DNA of 64,000 bases from Bacteroidota bacterium (lineage in GTDB: Bacteria; Bacteroidota; Bacteroidia; Sphingobacteriales; Sphingobacteriaceae). Shown in pieces: positions 56,669 through 64,000 of this stretch; position 1 is the stretch's first letter; every line of letters starts with the position of its first letter. The notes below the pieces were generated by a model that had not been told where the DNA came from, ran no database searches, and saw nothing but the letters and a program-made list of their open reading frames with translations. The stretch is from positions 124,001 to 188,000 of the forward strand of contig JAEYZM010000008.1 of assembly GCA_023427985.1 (NCBI GenBank), read 5' to 3'. Position numbers and translations under genes: made by a program.

Positions 56669-59098
56669 TTATTTGCTTAAAACCACTTTGTGAGTCGAAA
56701 CTGCATCGCCCGATTGAACTCTAATGAAATACATTCCATTCGATTGGTTCGATAAGTCGAAGCTAAATTCTCCATTAGGTAAGTTTGTATGTGATTCAAC
56801 TACTCTACCTAACATATCAGTAATTGTAACCGAATATTCAGAAATTGATCCTGAACTAATAGATACGTTAAACATACCTTCGTTTGGATTTGGATAAACA
56901 TTAACTTCTGCATTTAATGCTTTTTTGTTGTTTAATCCAACAAATACAACATTACCAAAGTTTGGACGGATGTAGAATGTTCTTGCGAAATTAGCACCAA
57001 ATGCCTCAGCAGGATTCCATGTACCACCAGCAATACCAGGTGATTTAATCCATACAGTTTGTGGTGTGAAAATAGACGTTGTTGTACCAACAGTTAATCC
57101 ACTATCTTTTTCATCTAATGAAATTAAATATCTGCCTGGTGTTAAGTCTAAACCACCACTAACTGGAAAATTATATGTTCCAGCAGCTGAAGCTCTGTAA
57201 ACTTTTGAAGTGTATAATGGTGCAGCATCTGGAGTTGCTCCGTTTGCTTCCCATACTGAAACGCTAATAGTTCTACCTTGTCTAGCACCACGTAAAACTG
57301 CAGTAACTGATGTTAAGGTATCGCTATTATTGATATCATAGATCATTCCCAAATGTCCTGTTAAACCACCACCAATTGATAAGTTTGTAGTACCAGCAGC
57401 ATTATTATCTCTAGAGTAAGTAGTATCTGAAACAGTGAATGTACCTATAGGTGTTACTAACGTATTGTTAGTGATATCTTCGTTATCAGAAATTTCTACA
57501 CTCGTAGTTAATACTAAATTGTAAGTACCTGCTACATTTGGTAAGCTGAAGTCTTTATTCATAGTTACTTCAATCTCATCGTCTGGAGTTGGTAATCCTG
57601 AAGTGATTTTCACAGTATCAGAATAGATTACGTTTGCACCATTTTTGATTTGAGCATAAACTACCGCCGAGTCAGGAGTAGTAGTACCTAAATTTGATAC
57701 CAAAACTTTAACTGACGAAGAACCTGAAGGTAAATGGCGTGCTGGAATTCTAGTATATTCACCTAATGCACCAACTTCAACCATGTTTTCAGTAACTGCG
57801 AAATCAAATGGATTTGGAACAAATACTTTAATGTTATCTATTGATAAGATAAACATATCATCCGAATTGTTTCTGAATCCAACGAAAATAGTATCACCAA
57901 TGAATTGTGAAATATTTACTTTTCTAGAAGTAACCTCAGCATTCTCACCTAAAACTGAAAACACAGGTGCATTTGCTAACATGCCAGCGATATCTTGTGT
58001 TGTATTAGAAACATACACTTCATATCCATCTGGAAAATCTGGATCTAATGCTAAACCATCCCATCCTAAGAAAGCAATGCTTGCTGAATCTGGAATAATA
58101 ATAGTATCTGTAATCATCCAATCATCAGATTGACCTGCTGGTGTATACCAAGAAGTACTTAATGCCGATGAATCACCACCTGTTGTTGCAATACCAGCAT
58201 TCCAAGCTCTAGGGAATGAAGCAGCAATTTGTGATGCTACCGGTTGCCCGTCAACGTCAATAATTAAATAATCTGAAGGAATACCATTATTAAAATCTTC
58301 TAAATAGTAAACACTTTCTTGAGGTGGAGGAATAACTGAATCCAATTGTACCACTGGGAAAATTGCGTATGCTGCTTGTAAATTCCAATTGGTAGGATCT
58401 CCTAAAGTAGCAAATGTACCATCACTCCACTCTTCCCATGAATGCGTTGCTGCTGCTGGGAAATCGCCATTTGTAGTGGTGAATAAACCAACTGCATCTG
58501 ATCCTGAATAAGTAAATTTAATACCTGCGTAGAAAATCTTATTCGATGGAATTGAAACAGGATTTGCAAATGTTACCGTTGTTAAACCATTTGCGCTCGT
58601 AGTGTCAATGTCTGAATATGCCAATGTAACTGTTCCAATAATGTTACCTGGTTCACCAGCATTATCGTCCCAAATATTTACAGTTAATGTACTAGCCATA
58701 TTTCCAGCCTTAGCACCAAATGCTAAGATTACTTGGTTAATCGTGCCTGAAGCTGCAACACCAAATGTAGGATCGAATTTTTGCATTTTAGCAACATCCC
58801 CATAAGAGTTGTGTCCTGCAACAAAACCACCACCTGTTACTGTGTAAAGTATTGGAGTTCCATTAAAGTGTGACGATAAAGTATCGAGAGAGGTAGATGC
58901 TCCCTTTTTAGCCACTGTGTTTGCAAAGTTCAACTTTTTTTCGATTGAACCTTTAACAAACTTTGATTGTTGTTGGTCTACACGCAAAATTGATGCACCT
59001 AAGGTGTTTGTGTTTACCTGCTTTTTAACAGGAACATTTTGCGCGAAACTAGTACCAACTACTGCCATAGAGGCAAGTAATAAGTAAACATTTTTCAT
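56669..59098 (-). CDS. T9SS-secreted protein with choice-of-anchor J domain
   Basis: The 809-residue protein has a signal peptide (1-19), a first beta-rich domain (about 50-250), and a choice-of-anchor J domain (about 262-435, with SDDWMITDTIIIPDSASIAFLGW and VGFRNNSDDMFILSIDNIKV). A long middle region follows, then a type IX sorting domain (about 735-809, with VYPNPNEGMFNVSI and QSNGMYFIRVQSGD). The region from the anchor J domain onward parallels the protein at 24369-26510, including an RPNFG stretch before the sorting domain. It is flanked by ffh and rpsP but has its own terminator. Confidence 0.9.
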   Translation of the reverse strand: MKNVYLLLASMAVVGTSFAQNVPVKKQVNTNTLGASILRVDQQQSKFVKGSIEKKLNFANTVAKKGASTSLDTLSSHFNGTPILYTVTGGGFVAGHNSYGDVAKMQKFDPTFGVAASGTINQVILAFGAKAGNMASTLTVNIWDDNAGEPGNIIGTVTLAYSDIDTTSANGLTTVTFANPVSIPSNKIFYAGIKFTYSGSDAVGLFTTTNGDFPAAATHSWEEWSDGTFATLGDPTNWNLQAAYAIFPVVQLDSVIPPPQESVYYLEDFNNGIPSDYLIIDVDGQPVASQIAASFPRAWNAGIATTGGDSSALSTSWYTPAGQSDDWMITDTIIIPDSASIAFLGWDGLALDPDFPDGYEVYVSNTTQDIAGMLANAPVFSVLGENAEVTSRKVNISQFIGDTIFVGFRNNSDDMFILSIDNIKVFVPNPFDFAVTENMVEVGALGEYTRIPARHLPSGSSSVKVLVSNLGTTTPDSAVVYAQIKNGANVIYSDTVKITSGLPTPDDEIEVTMNKDFSLPNVAGTYNLVLTTSVEISDNEDITNNTLVTPIGTFTVSDTTYSRDNNAAGTTNLSIGGGLTGHLGMIYDINNSDTLTSVTAVLRGARQGRTISVSVWEANGATPDAAPLYTSKVYRASAAGTYNFPVSGGLDLTPGRYLISLDEKDSGLTVGTTTSIFTPQTVWIKSPGIAGGTWNPAEAFGANFARTFYIRPNFGNVVFVGLNNKKALNAEVNVYPNPNEGMFNVSISSGSISEYSVTITDMLGRVVESHTNLPNGEFSFDLSNQSNGMYFIRVQSGDAVSTHKVVLSK

Positions 59099-59127
59099 AG
59101 TTTCAATATTTGATTTTTAATTAAAGT

Positions 59128-59150
59128 CACAATATACAGCAATTATTGTG
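59128..59150 (-). other. Inverted repeat between ffh and the T9SS gene
   Basis: CACAATA / TATTGTG (59128-59134 and 59144-59150) with a 9-base loop. There is only a weak T-rich stretch after it on the minus strand (ACTTTAATTAAAAATC), so it may be a weak ffh terminator or an operator for the T9SS gene. Confidence 0.35.
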
Positions 59151-59164
59151 CCTATCCTAATATT

Positions 59165-60505
59165 TTAACGGCCCATTTTTGCAAACGGGTTGTTTCTCAT
59201 CATTTTAAGTGGATTTGCACCTCCTGAATTGAACATCTTCATCATCTTCTTCATATCCTCAAATTGCTTCATTAACTTATTCACCTCCTCTATACTTCTA
59301 CCAGCTCCTTTCGCAATTCGTTTTCTTCTATTTCCGTTGATTATATCGGGATTTTCGCGTTCTTCATTGGTCATAGACTGTATAATCGCTTCGATATGTT
59401 TAAAAGCATCATCGCTGATGTCCACATCTTTCATCATTTTACCAACTCCTGGAATCATTCCCATTAGATCCTTCAAATTGCCCATTTTCTTGATTTGTTG
59501 GAGCTGATTCAGGAAATCACTAAAATCAAATTGATTTTTACGAATTTTCTTCTGAAGTTTTTCTGCCTCTTCTTGATCAAATTGTTGTTGCGCGCGTTCT
59601 ACTAATGACACCACATCGCCCATCCCCAATATTCTAGATGCCATACGATCTGGATAGAATACATCTATAGCTTCCATTTTCTCTCCAGTACCGATAAACT
59701 TAATTGGCTTGTTTACCACTGCCTTAATTGTTATGGCAGCACCACCTCTTGTATCACCATCGAGCTTAGTAAGGACCACACCATCGAAATCCAATTTATC
59801 GTTAAAGGCCTTAGCAGTATTCACCGCATCTTGACCCGTCATGGCATCTACAACAAATAAAATCTCATTTGGCTTAATGCTCGATTTAACCCTTGCAATC
59901 TCATCCATCATTTGCTCATCCACCGCCAAGCGGCCAGCAGTATCCACAATCACCACATTGCAATTCTTCTCTTTTGCCAATTTAATTCCGGCATTTGCAA
60001 TTGCCACAGGATCCTTACTGTCATAGTCTGTATGAGCTGGAACACCAATTTGTTCCGATAATATTTTCAGTTGATCAATTGCCGCTGGTCGGTATACATC
60101 GGCAGCCACTAACATAGGCTGTTTGCCCTTTGACTTTAAGTAATTGGCAAGCTTACCAGAAAAGGTGGTCTTACCCGAACCCTGTAAGCCTGCAATTAAA
60201 ATAATGCTTGGATTGGACTTTAGGTCAATGTCGGTTTTTTCACCTCCCATTAATTCTACCAACTCGTCGTTAACAATTTTAATCATTAACTGACCCGGTG
60301 AGATGGAAGTTAAAACATTTGCACCTAATGCCTTTTCTTTAACTCTATCTGTAAAATCTTTCGCAATCTTATAGTTTACGTCGGCATCTAATAAAGCTTT
60401 ACGAACTTCTTTTAGAGTTTCTGCGACGTTAATTTCTGTTATTTTTCCTTGACCTTTTAATACCTTAAAGGCCCTGTCGAGTTTATCACTTAAATTATCA
60501 AACAT
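59165..60505 (-). CDS. ffh: Signal recognition particle protein Ffh
   Basis: Ffh binds signal sequences on the ribosome and delivers them to FtsY at the membrane. The 446-residue protein has the N domain (about 1-90), the GTPase domain with G1 GLQGSGKTT at 106-114, DTAGR, TKLDGDTRGG, and GTGEKMEAIDVF. The Met-rich M domain follows (MGNLKDLMGMIPGVGKMM and the C-terminal KKMMKMF...MMRNNPFAKM). The length is normal. Confidence 0.97.
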   Translation of the reverse strand: MFDNLSDKLDRAFKVLKGQGKITEINVAETLKEVRKALLDADVNYKIAKDFTDRVKEKALGANVLTSISPGQLMIKIVNDELVELMGGEKTDIDLKSNPSIILIAGLQGSGKTTFSGKLANYLKSKGKQPMLVAADVYRPAAIDQLKILSEQIGVPAHTDYDSKDPVAIANAGIKLAKEKNCNVVIVDTAGRLAVDEQMMDEIARVKSSIKPNEILFVVDAMTGQDAVNTAKAFNDKLDFDGVVLTKLDGDTRGGAAITIKAVVNKPIKFIGTGEKMEAIDVFYPDRMASRILGMGDVVSLVERAQQQFDQEEAEKLQKKIRKNQFDFSDFLNQLQQIKKMGNLKDLMGMIPGVGKMMKDVDISDDAFKHIEAIIQSMTNEERENPDIINGNRRKRIAKGAGRSIEEVNKLMKQFEDMKKMMKMFNSGGANPLKMMRNNPFAKMGR

Positions 60506-60529
60506 GCTTTTATTCTTTTACACAAAGAG

Positions 60530-60537
60530 CAAAAATA
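60530..60537 (-). promoter_or_regulatory. Putative -7 box (TATTTTTG) for ffh
   Basis: Minus strand TATTTTTG matches TAnnTTTG, 24 bases before the ffh ATG. No -33 TTG is evident at the right spacing. Confidence 0.35.
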
Positions 60538-60654
60538 GAAATTAGTACGCAGATGTTGCGAAAAATTTAAGATTTAAAAAATCGAATCAATTGTAAACCA
60601 ATATATTTCCTGATATTTATGAAATAGGCTATAATTGTACTCTATACTCTTCTT

Positions 60655-62034
60655 ATGGAAATTGTTTTTTTACTTGTAGGTATCGTAATTGGACTTGGTT
60701 TAGGTTATTTATTAAAAAGAAATAAGAATGCCGATGTTTCTGACGTGGACAAAGCCTTGCAACAGCATGTGGCAGAGAAATTGGTGTTGGAAGAGCGACT
60801 AAAAAACAATTTAGAATCATCGGCACAACATCTACAAAATTTACAATTGCAGATACAGAAGCAAGAGCAGGAATTGCAATCGAATCGCGATAAAATTATT
60901 TTGTTGAATCAAGAACTAGAGCGTGAGCGTACTTCATTAAAAACACAACTAGAGTCAAAGCGCGAAGAGGTGGAAAGTCAGCAAAAGCTGATTAAAGAAA
61001 TGCAGGTTTCATTAACTAAAGATTTTGAAAATATTGCTTCAAAAATTTTGGATGAAAAGTCCCATAAATTTACGGAGCAAAATAAATCGAACCTCGATAT
61101 TATATTAAGTCCATTAAAAGAAAAATTAAAAACTTTTGAGGAAAAAGTAGAAAACACCTATCGAGCTGAGGCTGCGGAACGGAATACTTTAAAGGGTTCT
61201 ATTGAAGAGCTGATGAAGCTTAACAAACAAATTTCCGATGAGGCGAATAATTTAAGTTCTGCTTTGAAAGGTAATAATAAGCAACAGGGAAATTGGGGCG
61301 AATTTGTATTGGAAAAAATTCTTGAAAGCTCGGGGCTAATTGAAGGTGAGAATTTCGAACTTCAAGCTAGTCTTGTAGATGCAGAGGGGAATAGATATCA
61401 ACCGGATGTGCTGATTCATTTGCCGGATGAAAAACATATTGTAATTGACTCAAAAGTATCACTCATTGCTTATGAGAAATTAGTGAATGAGAATGATGTT
61501 GATTTGAAAAATAAATATGTTAAAGAACATATAGCATCGTTGAAATCTCATGTATTGAATTTAAGTAATAAAAACTATCAGGATTTGTACGGAATCAAGT
61601 CTCCCGATTTTGTGTTGTTATTTGTGCCAATTGAATCGTCCTTTAGTGTGGCAATACAAAACGATAAAGATTTATTTGAATTTGCCTGGACTAAAAAAAT
61701 AGTTATCGTTACTCCATCTACCTTACTTGCAACATTGAAAACCGTTGCAAGCATATGGAAGCAAGAGAAGCAAACTAGAAATGCTTTAGAAATTGCTCGA
61801 CAAGCAGGTGCTTTGTACGATAAGTTTGTGGGTTTTGTAGAGGATTTGAAAAAAATAGGCGATCAATTAAGCAAAACACAAGTGGTATATAACGAAGCAT
61901 TCAACAAATTACATACTGGTAAAGGAAATTTAACTACAGGGGTAGAGAAATTAAAAAAACTTGGTGCTAAAACCTCGAAAGAAATAGATAAGTCATTACT
62001 TGATAATGATTCAGAAAATTTATTATCAGAATAA
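60655..62034 (+). CDS. rmuC: DNA recombination protein RmuC
   Basis: The 459-residue protein has an N-terminal membrane helix (about 1-16), a long coiled coil (about 30-200, rich in Gln/Glu/Lys/Leu heptads), and the RmuC domain (about 205-420). The domain shows GNWGEFVLEKILESSGL, YQPDVLIHLPDEKHIVIDSKVSL and VPIESSF, which resemble a nuclease-like fold. RmuC limits inversions and DNA rearrangements in E. coli. It is divergent from ffh and is followed by an acyltransferase gene after 5 bases. Confidence 0.93.
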   Translation: MEIVFLLVGIVIGLGLGYLLKRNKNADVSDVDKALQQHVAEKLVLEERLKNNLESSAQHLQNLQLQIQKQEQELQSNRDKIILLNQELERERTSLKTQLESKREEVESQQKLIKEMQVSLTKDFENIASKILDEKSHKFTEQNKSNLDIILSPLKEKLKTFEEKVENTYRAEAAERNTLKGSIEELMKLNKQISDEANNLSSALKGNNKQQGNWGEFVLEKILESSGLIEGENFELQASLVDAEGNRYQPDVLIHLPDEKHIVIDSKVSLIAYEKLVNENDVDLKNKYVKEHIASLKSHVLNLSNKNYQDLYGIKSPDFVLLFVPIESSFSVAIQNDKDLFEFAWTKKIVIVTPSTLLATLKTVASIWKQEKQTRNALEIARQAGALYDKFVGFVEDLKKIGDQLSKTQVVYNEAFNKLHTGKGNLTTGVEKLKKLGAKTSKEIDKSLLDNDSENLLSE

Positions 62035-62039
62035 TATTA

Positions 62040-63140
62040 ATGTCGAAGTTACTTTCCTTATTTATTGATCGAAAAGATAGAGTTGAAGGACTTGATTTAA
62101 TGCGAGCGTTTGCAATTTTATTGGTCTTATTTTATCATGCATGGATATTTATTGCCCCCTTTTTTAAATCCGTCGGACTCTTATTTTTTATGGGATATTG
62201 GGGTGTTGAATTGTTTTTTGTGTTGAGCGGATTTTTAGTGGGGGGTGCATTTGTAAGAGTCTATTTAAAAACTGATCAACTTATACCTAATACTATCGTT
62301 CAGTTTTGGAAGAGACGCTGGATTAGAACCATACCTATATACCTTATATGTTTGTTTATAAATTATTTGGTGCTGACACAAATCGTTGGTTTGGATATTA
62401 AATTTCCATTTCGATACTTTTTGTTTGTTCAGAATTTAACGGATCCTCATCCATCATTTTTTCCAGAATCATGGAGTCTATCCATAGAAGAATGGTTTTA
62501 TGTCCTCTTTCCCCTTTTCTTTCTTTTTCGAAAAATTGAAAAATCATTTGAAGCTATAGCATTCAATATTGTATTGTTGATAGTAACATTTACTTTTATT
62601 AGAGGCTTGAATGTAGATGTATTGAATTTCGATTTAATTGCTTGGGATTCATCTGTAAGAAAAGTAGTAATGAACAGGCTCGATAGTATTTTATATGGTG
62701 TCTTAATGTATGTGTTTATTACATTTAAACTAGAATACTTCAAAAAACTTAGATATCACTTTTTTGCTCTTGGGATTATATTATGTGTACTTTCTTATTG
62801 GGCATTTTATTTAAAAATTAACGCTTTATTCAATCAGGTGTTTTTTATTAGTAGTACAAGTTTATCCTTTTCATTGATGTTGCCATTTTTCTATTATTTT
62901 AAGTTTCGATGGAATCTTATTAAAGATATTGTGCTTTTTATTTCATTAATATCTTATTCACTCTACTTAACTCATTATACATTAGTATTCCGTTTGATGA
63001 ATACCTACATAATTGCAAACACTGTTTCTAAATCTATATTACTCACTAGTGTTTATATTATCTTGAGTGTAGTTGTAGCAAGTTTGTTTTATTTATTGGT
63101 GGAGAAAAAATTCATCAACCTAAAAAATAATATAAAATAA
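62040..63140 (+). CDS. Membrane acyltransferase (OafA/YrhL family, Acyl_transf_3)
   Basis: The 366-residue protein has about ten hydrophobic helices. The family marks are GLDLMRAFAILLVLFYHAW with the catalytic-type His33, GVELFFVLSGFLVGG, RWIRTIPIYL and PESWSLSIEEWFYVLFPL. These enzymes transfer acetyl or other acyl groups to sugars or lipids of the cell envelope; the target is unknown. It starts 5 bases after the rmuC stop, so it is probably cotranscribed. Confidence 0.92.
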   Translation: MSKLLSLFIDRKDRVEGLDLMRAFAILLVLFYHAWIFIAPFFKSVGLLFFMGYWGVELFFVLSGFLVGGAFVRVYLKTDQLIPNTIVQFWKRRWIRTIPIYLICLFINYLVLTQIVGLDIKFPFRYFLFVQNLTDPHPSFFPESWSLSIEEWFYVLFPLFFLFRKIEKSFEAIAFNIVLLIVTFTFIRGLNVDVLNFDLIAWDSSVRKVVMNRLDSILYGVLMYVFITFKLEYFKKLRYHFFALGIILCVLSYWAFYLKINALFNQVFFISSTSLSFSLMLPFFYYFKFRWNLIKDIVLFISLISYSLYLTHYTLVFRLMNTYIIANTVSKSILLTSVYIILSVVVASLFYLLVEKKFINLKNNIK

Positions 63141-63167
63141 AAAATGCCGCTCCCAAAGGAACGGCAT
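63138..63167 (-). terminator. Intrinsic terminator of the T9SS hydrolase gene
   Basis: On the minus strand ATGCCGTTCC and GGAGCGGCAT pair around a short TTTG loop with one mismatch (63144-63153 and 63158-63167), followed by TTTTTTATTTTAT. It lies between the convergent acyltransferase and T9SS genes. Confidence 0.8.
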
Positions 63168-63200
63168 CTCGTTTGTTTTAGTTTAGGTTATTTCTTTTTA

Positions 63201-64000
63201 TTAGTTAATCAAAAGTTTTTCAACTCTCGATTCCTTTCCACTAATTATTCTAATATAGTGAATTCCATTTGATAAAGAAGAAGTATTCAATACTTTATTG
63301 TTTTCTATAATATTTTCTTCTTTCAAAACAATTCTTCCAGTTGCATCTAATATTTCAACACTGTATTTATCACCAGCATTATAGTTTTTGAATTCGATGT
63401 TCAATTTATCTGAAGCCGGGTTTGGATAAATGTTCACTGCATCGTTAGAGCTTGATAAATCAACACCTTGTGCATTTCCAAACAACACTCTGCTTATTCT
63501 AGGAGCAAAGAATTGTTGAAGTGTATCGATGTATAACAATGCTCTACCTTTTGACATGAATGGGTTTGAAGCTGTTCCATTGTTATGGAATGGATCAGAT
63601 GGATCCCACCATTCCCAAGGTCCACTACCATTTGCTTGGCCATTAATTCTAAACAATGCAGGTAATCCTTCACTGTAAGTTGCTGCAGCTACCGATACTG
63701 CATCAGTAAATGGAGGTGTTTTAAAAATATCATTAACTCCTAATCTGTTGGCTCTACGAGAAACATCTCTTGCGCCACTTACTTCTACAACGAATAATGG
63801 AGGGGTTGTACCTGGTACGAATACTCCACCAGTTGTATATGGTGCGAATGGATCTAAAAATCCTTGTGCACTAACGATTGGAACATCACCAGCTTCTAAC
63901 CATGATGAATCACCCATTGCTCCTCCAAAATTTACTACCATGTTGATACGTGATGAATATCCAGGATAATTATCTCCTTTGTTTACACCCGTCATACCAC
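63201..64000 (-). CDS. T9SS-secreted alpha/beta-hydrolase-like protein, C-terminal part (cut by window edge)
   Basis: Only the C-terminal 266 or so residues are in the window. The frame is open to the edge, and the ATG at 63995 is internal, not the start. The first part reads VNFGGAMGDSSWLEAGDVP and SAQGFLDPFAPYTTG, which resembles the late strand-and-Asp region of carboxylesterase or lipase-like alpha/beta hydrolases. A type IX sorting domain closes it (about the last 75 residues, with IYPNPASDKLNIEF and LSNGIHYIRI). It is likely a secreted esterase, but the catalytic Ser is outside the window, so this is tentative. Confidence 0.7.
   Translation of the reverse strand, partial: GMTGVNKGDNYPGYSSRINMVVNFGGAMGDSSWLEAGDVPIVSAQGFLDPFAPYTTGGVFVPGTTPPLFVVEVSGARDVSRRANRLGVNDIFKTPPFTDAVSVAAATYSEGLPALFRINGQANGSGPWEWWDPSDPFHNNGTASNPFMSKGRALLYIDTLQQFFAPRISRVLFGNAQGVDLSSSNDAVNIYPNPASDKLNIEFKNYNAGDKYSVEILDATGRIVLKEENIIENNKVLNTSSLSNGIHYIRIISGKESRVEKLLIN

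Noticed and set aside
63993..63995. ATG at 63995 as the start of the last T9SS gene
   Set aside because: The frame is open to the window edge and the protein lacks a signal peptide and the first part of the hydrolase domain, so the true start is outside.
1..64000. tRNA, rRNA, tmRNA or SRP RNA genes
   Set aside because: I looked for T-loop-like GTTCGA motifs and conserved RNA segments in the spacers and found none that fold properly; the spacers are too short for most.

Overview
The window is a 64 kb, AT-rich, gene-dense chromosomal segment from a member of the Bacteroidota. The evidence is four proteins ending in type IX secretion (Por) sorting domains, an ExbB-ExbD-ExbD-TonB operon, DUF3127, DUF5686, DUF2007 and DUF3332 family proteins, a Bacteroidota-type succinate dehydrogenase (sdhCAB), and putative promoters of the TAnnTTTG class. 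Order or family cannot be fixed from this sequence. No tRNA, rRNA, CRISPR array, prophage or insertion sequence was seen. No gene-free stretch exceeds about 200 bases.

Layout. 1-1711: start of the complex I operon (nuoA, B, C and the first 57 codons of nuoD, minus strand). 1766-7529: seven-gene minus-strand operon exbB-exbD-exbD-tonB-small membrane protein-PstS-like lipoprotein-TPR protein. 7725-12976: DUF3127 protein, pckA, and an operon of a sulfatase-fold membrane enzyme, a diacylglycerol-kinase-like enzyme and a SUI1-type factor. 13049-14433: metK, preceded by a perfect -7 box and a SAM-II-type riboswitch. 14539-28287: DUF3332 protein, an S9 peptidase/39-residue membrane protein/DUF5686 operon, NUDIX hydrolase, M1 peptidase, Pif1-like helicase, a large T9SS cargo protein, a porin-like protein, a zinc-protease-like protein and a secreted TonB C-terminal domain protein.

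28366-32357: sdhC-sdhA-sdhB, with an S23/IVP-type four-helix-bundle gene inserted between sdhA and sdhB and flanked by heptamer repeats of opposite orientation. 32473-40362: a tight seven-gene minus-strand directon that joins cyanophycin degradation (cyanophycinase, isoaspartyl peptidase), a lipoprotein, and the four-gene ligase-associated DNA repair set (MBL exonuclease, ATP-dependent ligase, Lhr-core helicase, PdeM phosphoesterase). 40458-43829: divergent cyanophycin synthetase plus a short-chain dehydrogenase.

43816-53536: FAD oxidoreductase, YugP-type zinc protease, dusB-apaG, a CPBP protease-DUF2007-cdsA-psd phospholipid operon, a small Cys/Lys-repeat secreted protein, a T9SS protein, and a translationally coupled gdh-mscS pair. 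53635-60505: rpsP-rimM-(extra gene)-trmD-rplS and ffh, with a large T9SS gene sitting between ffh and rpsP. 60655-64000: rmuC, a membrane acyltransferase, and the 3' part of a T9SS-secreted hydrolase cut by the window edge.

Most of the window is core metabolism and housekeeping. The points most worth following are the SAM-II element at metK, the IVP cassette in the sdh operon, the joining of cyanophycin breakdown to a DNA repair module, and a recurring pattern in which a stem-loop begins right after a predicted -7 promoter box (nuoA, nuoB, exbB, rplS, pckA).
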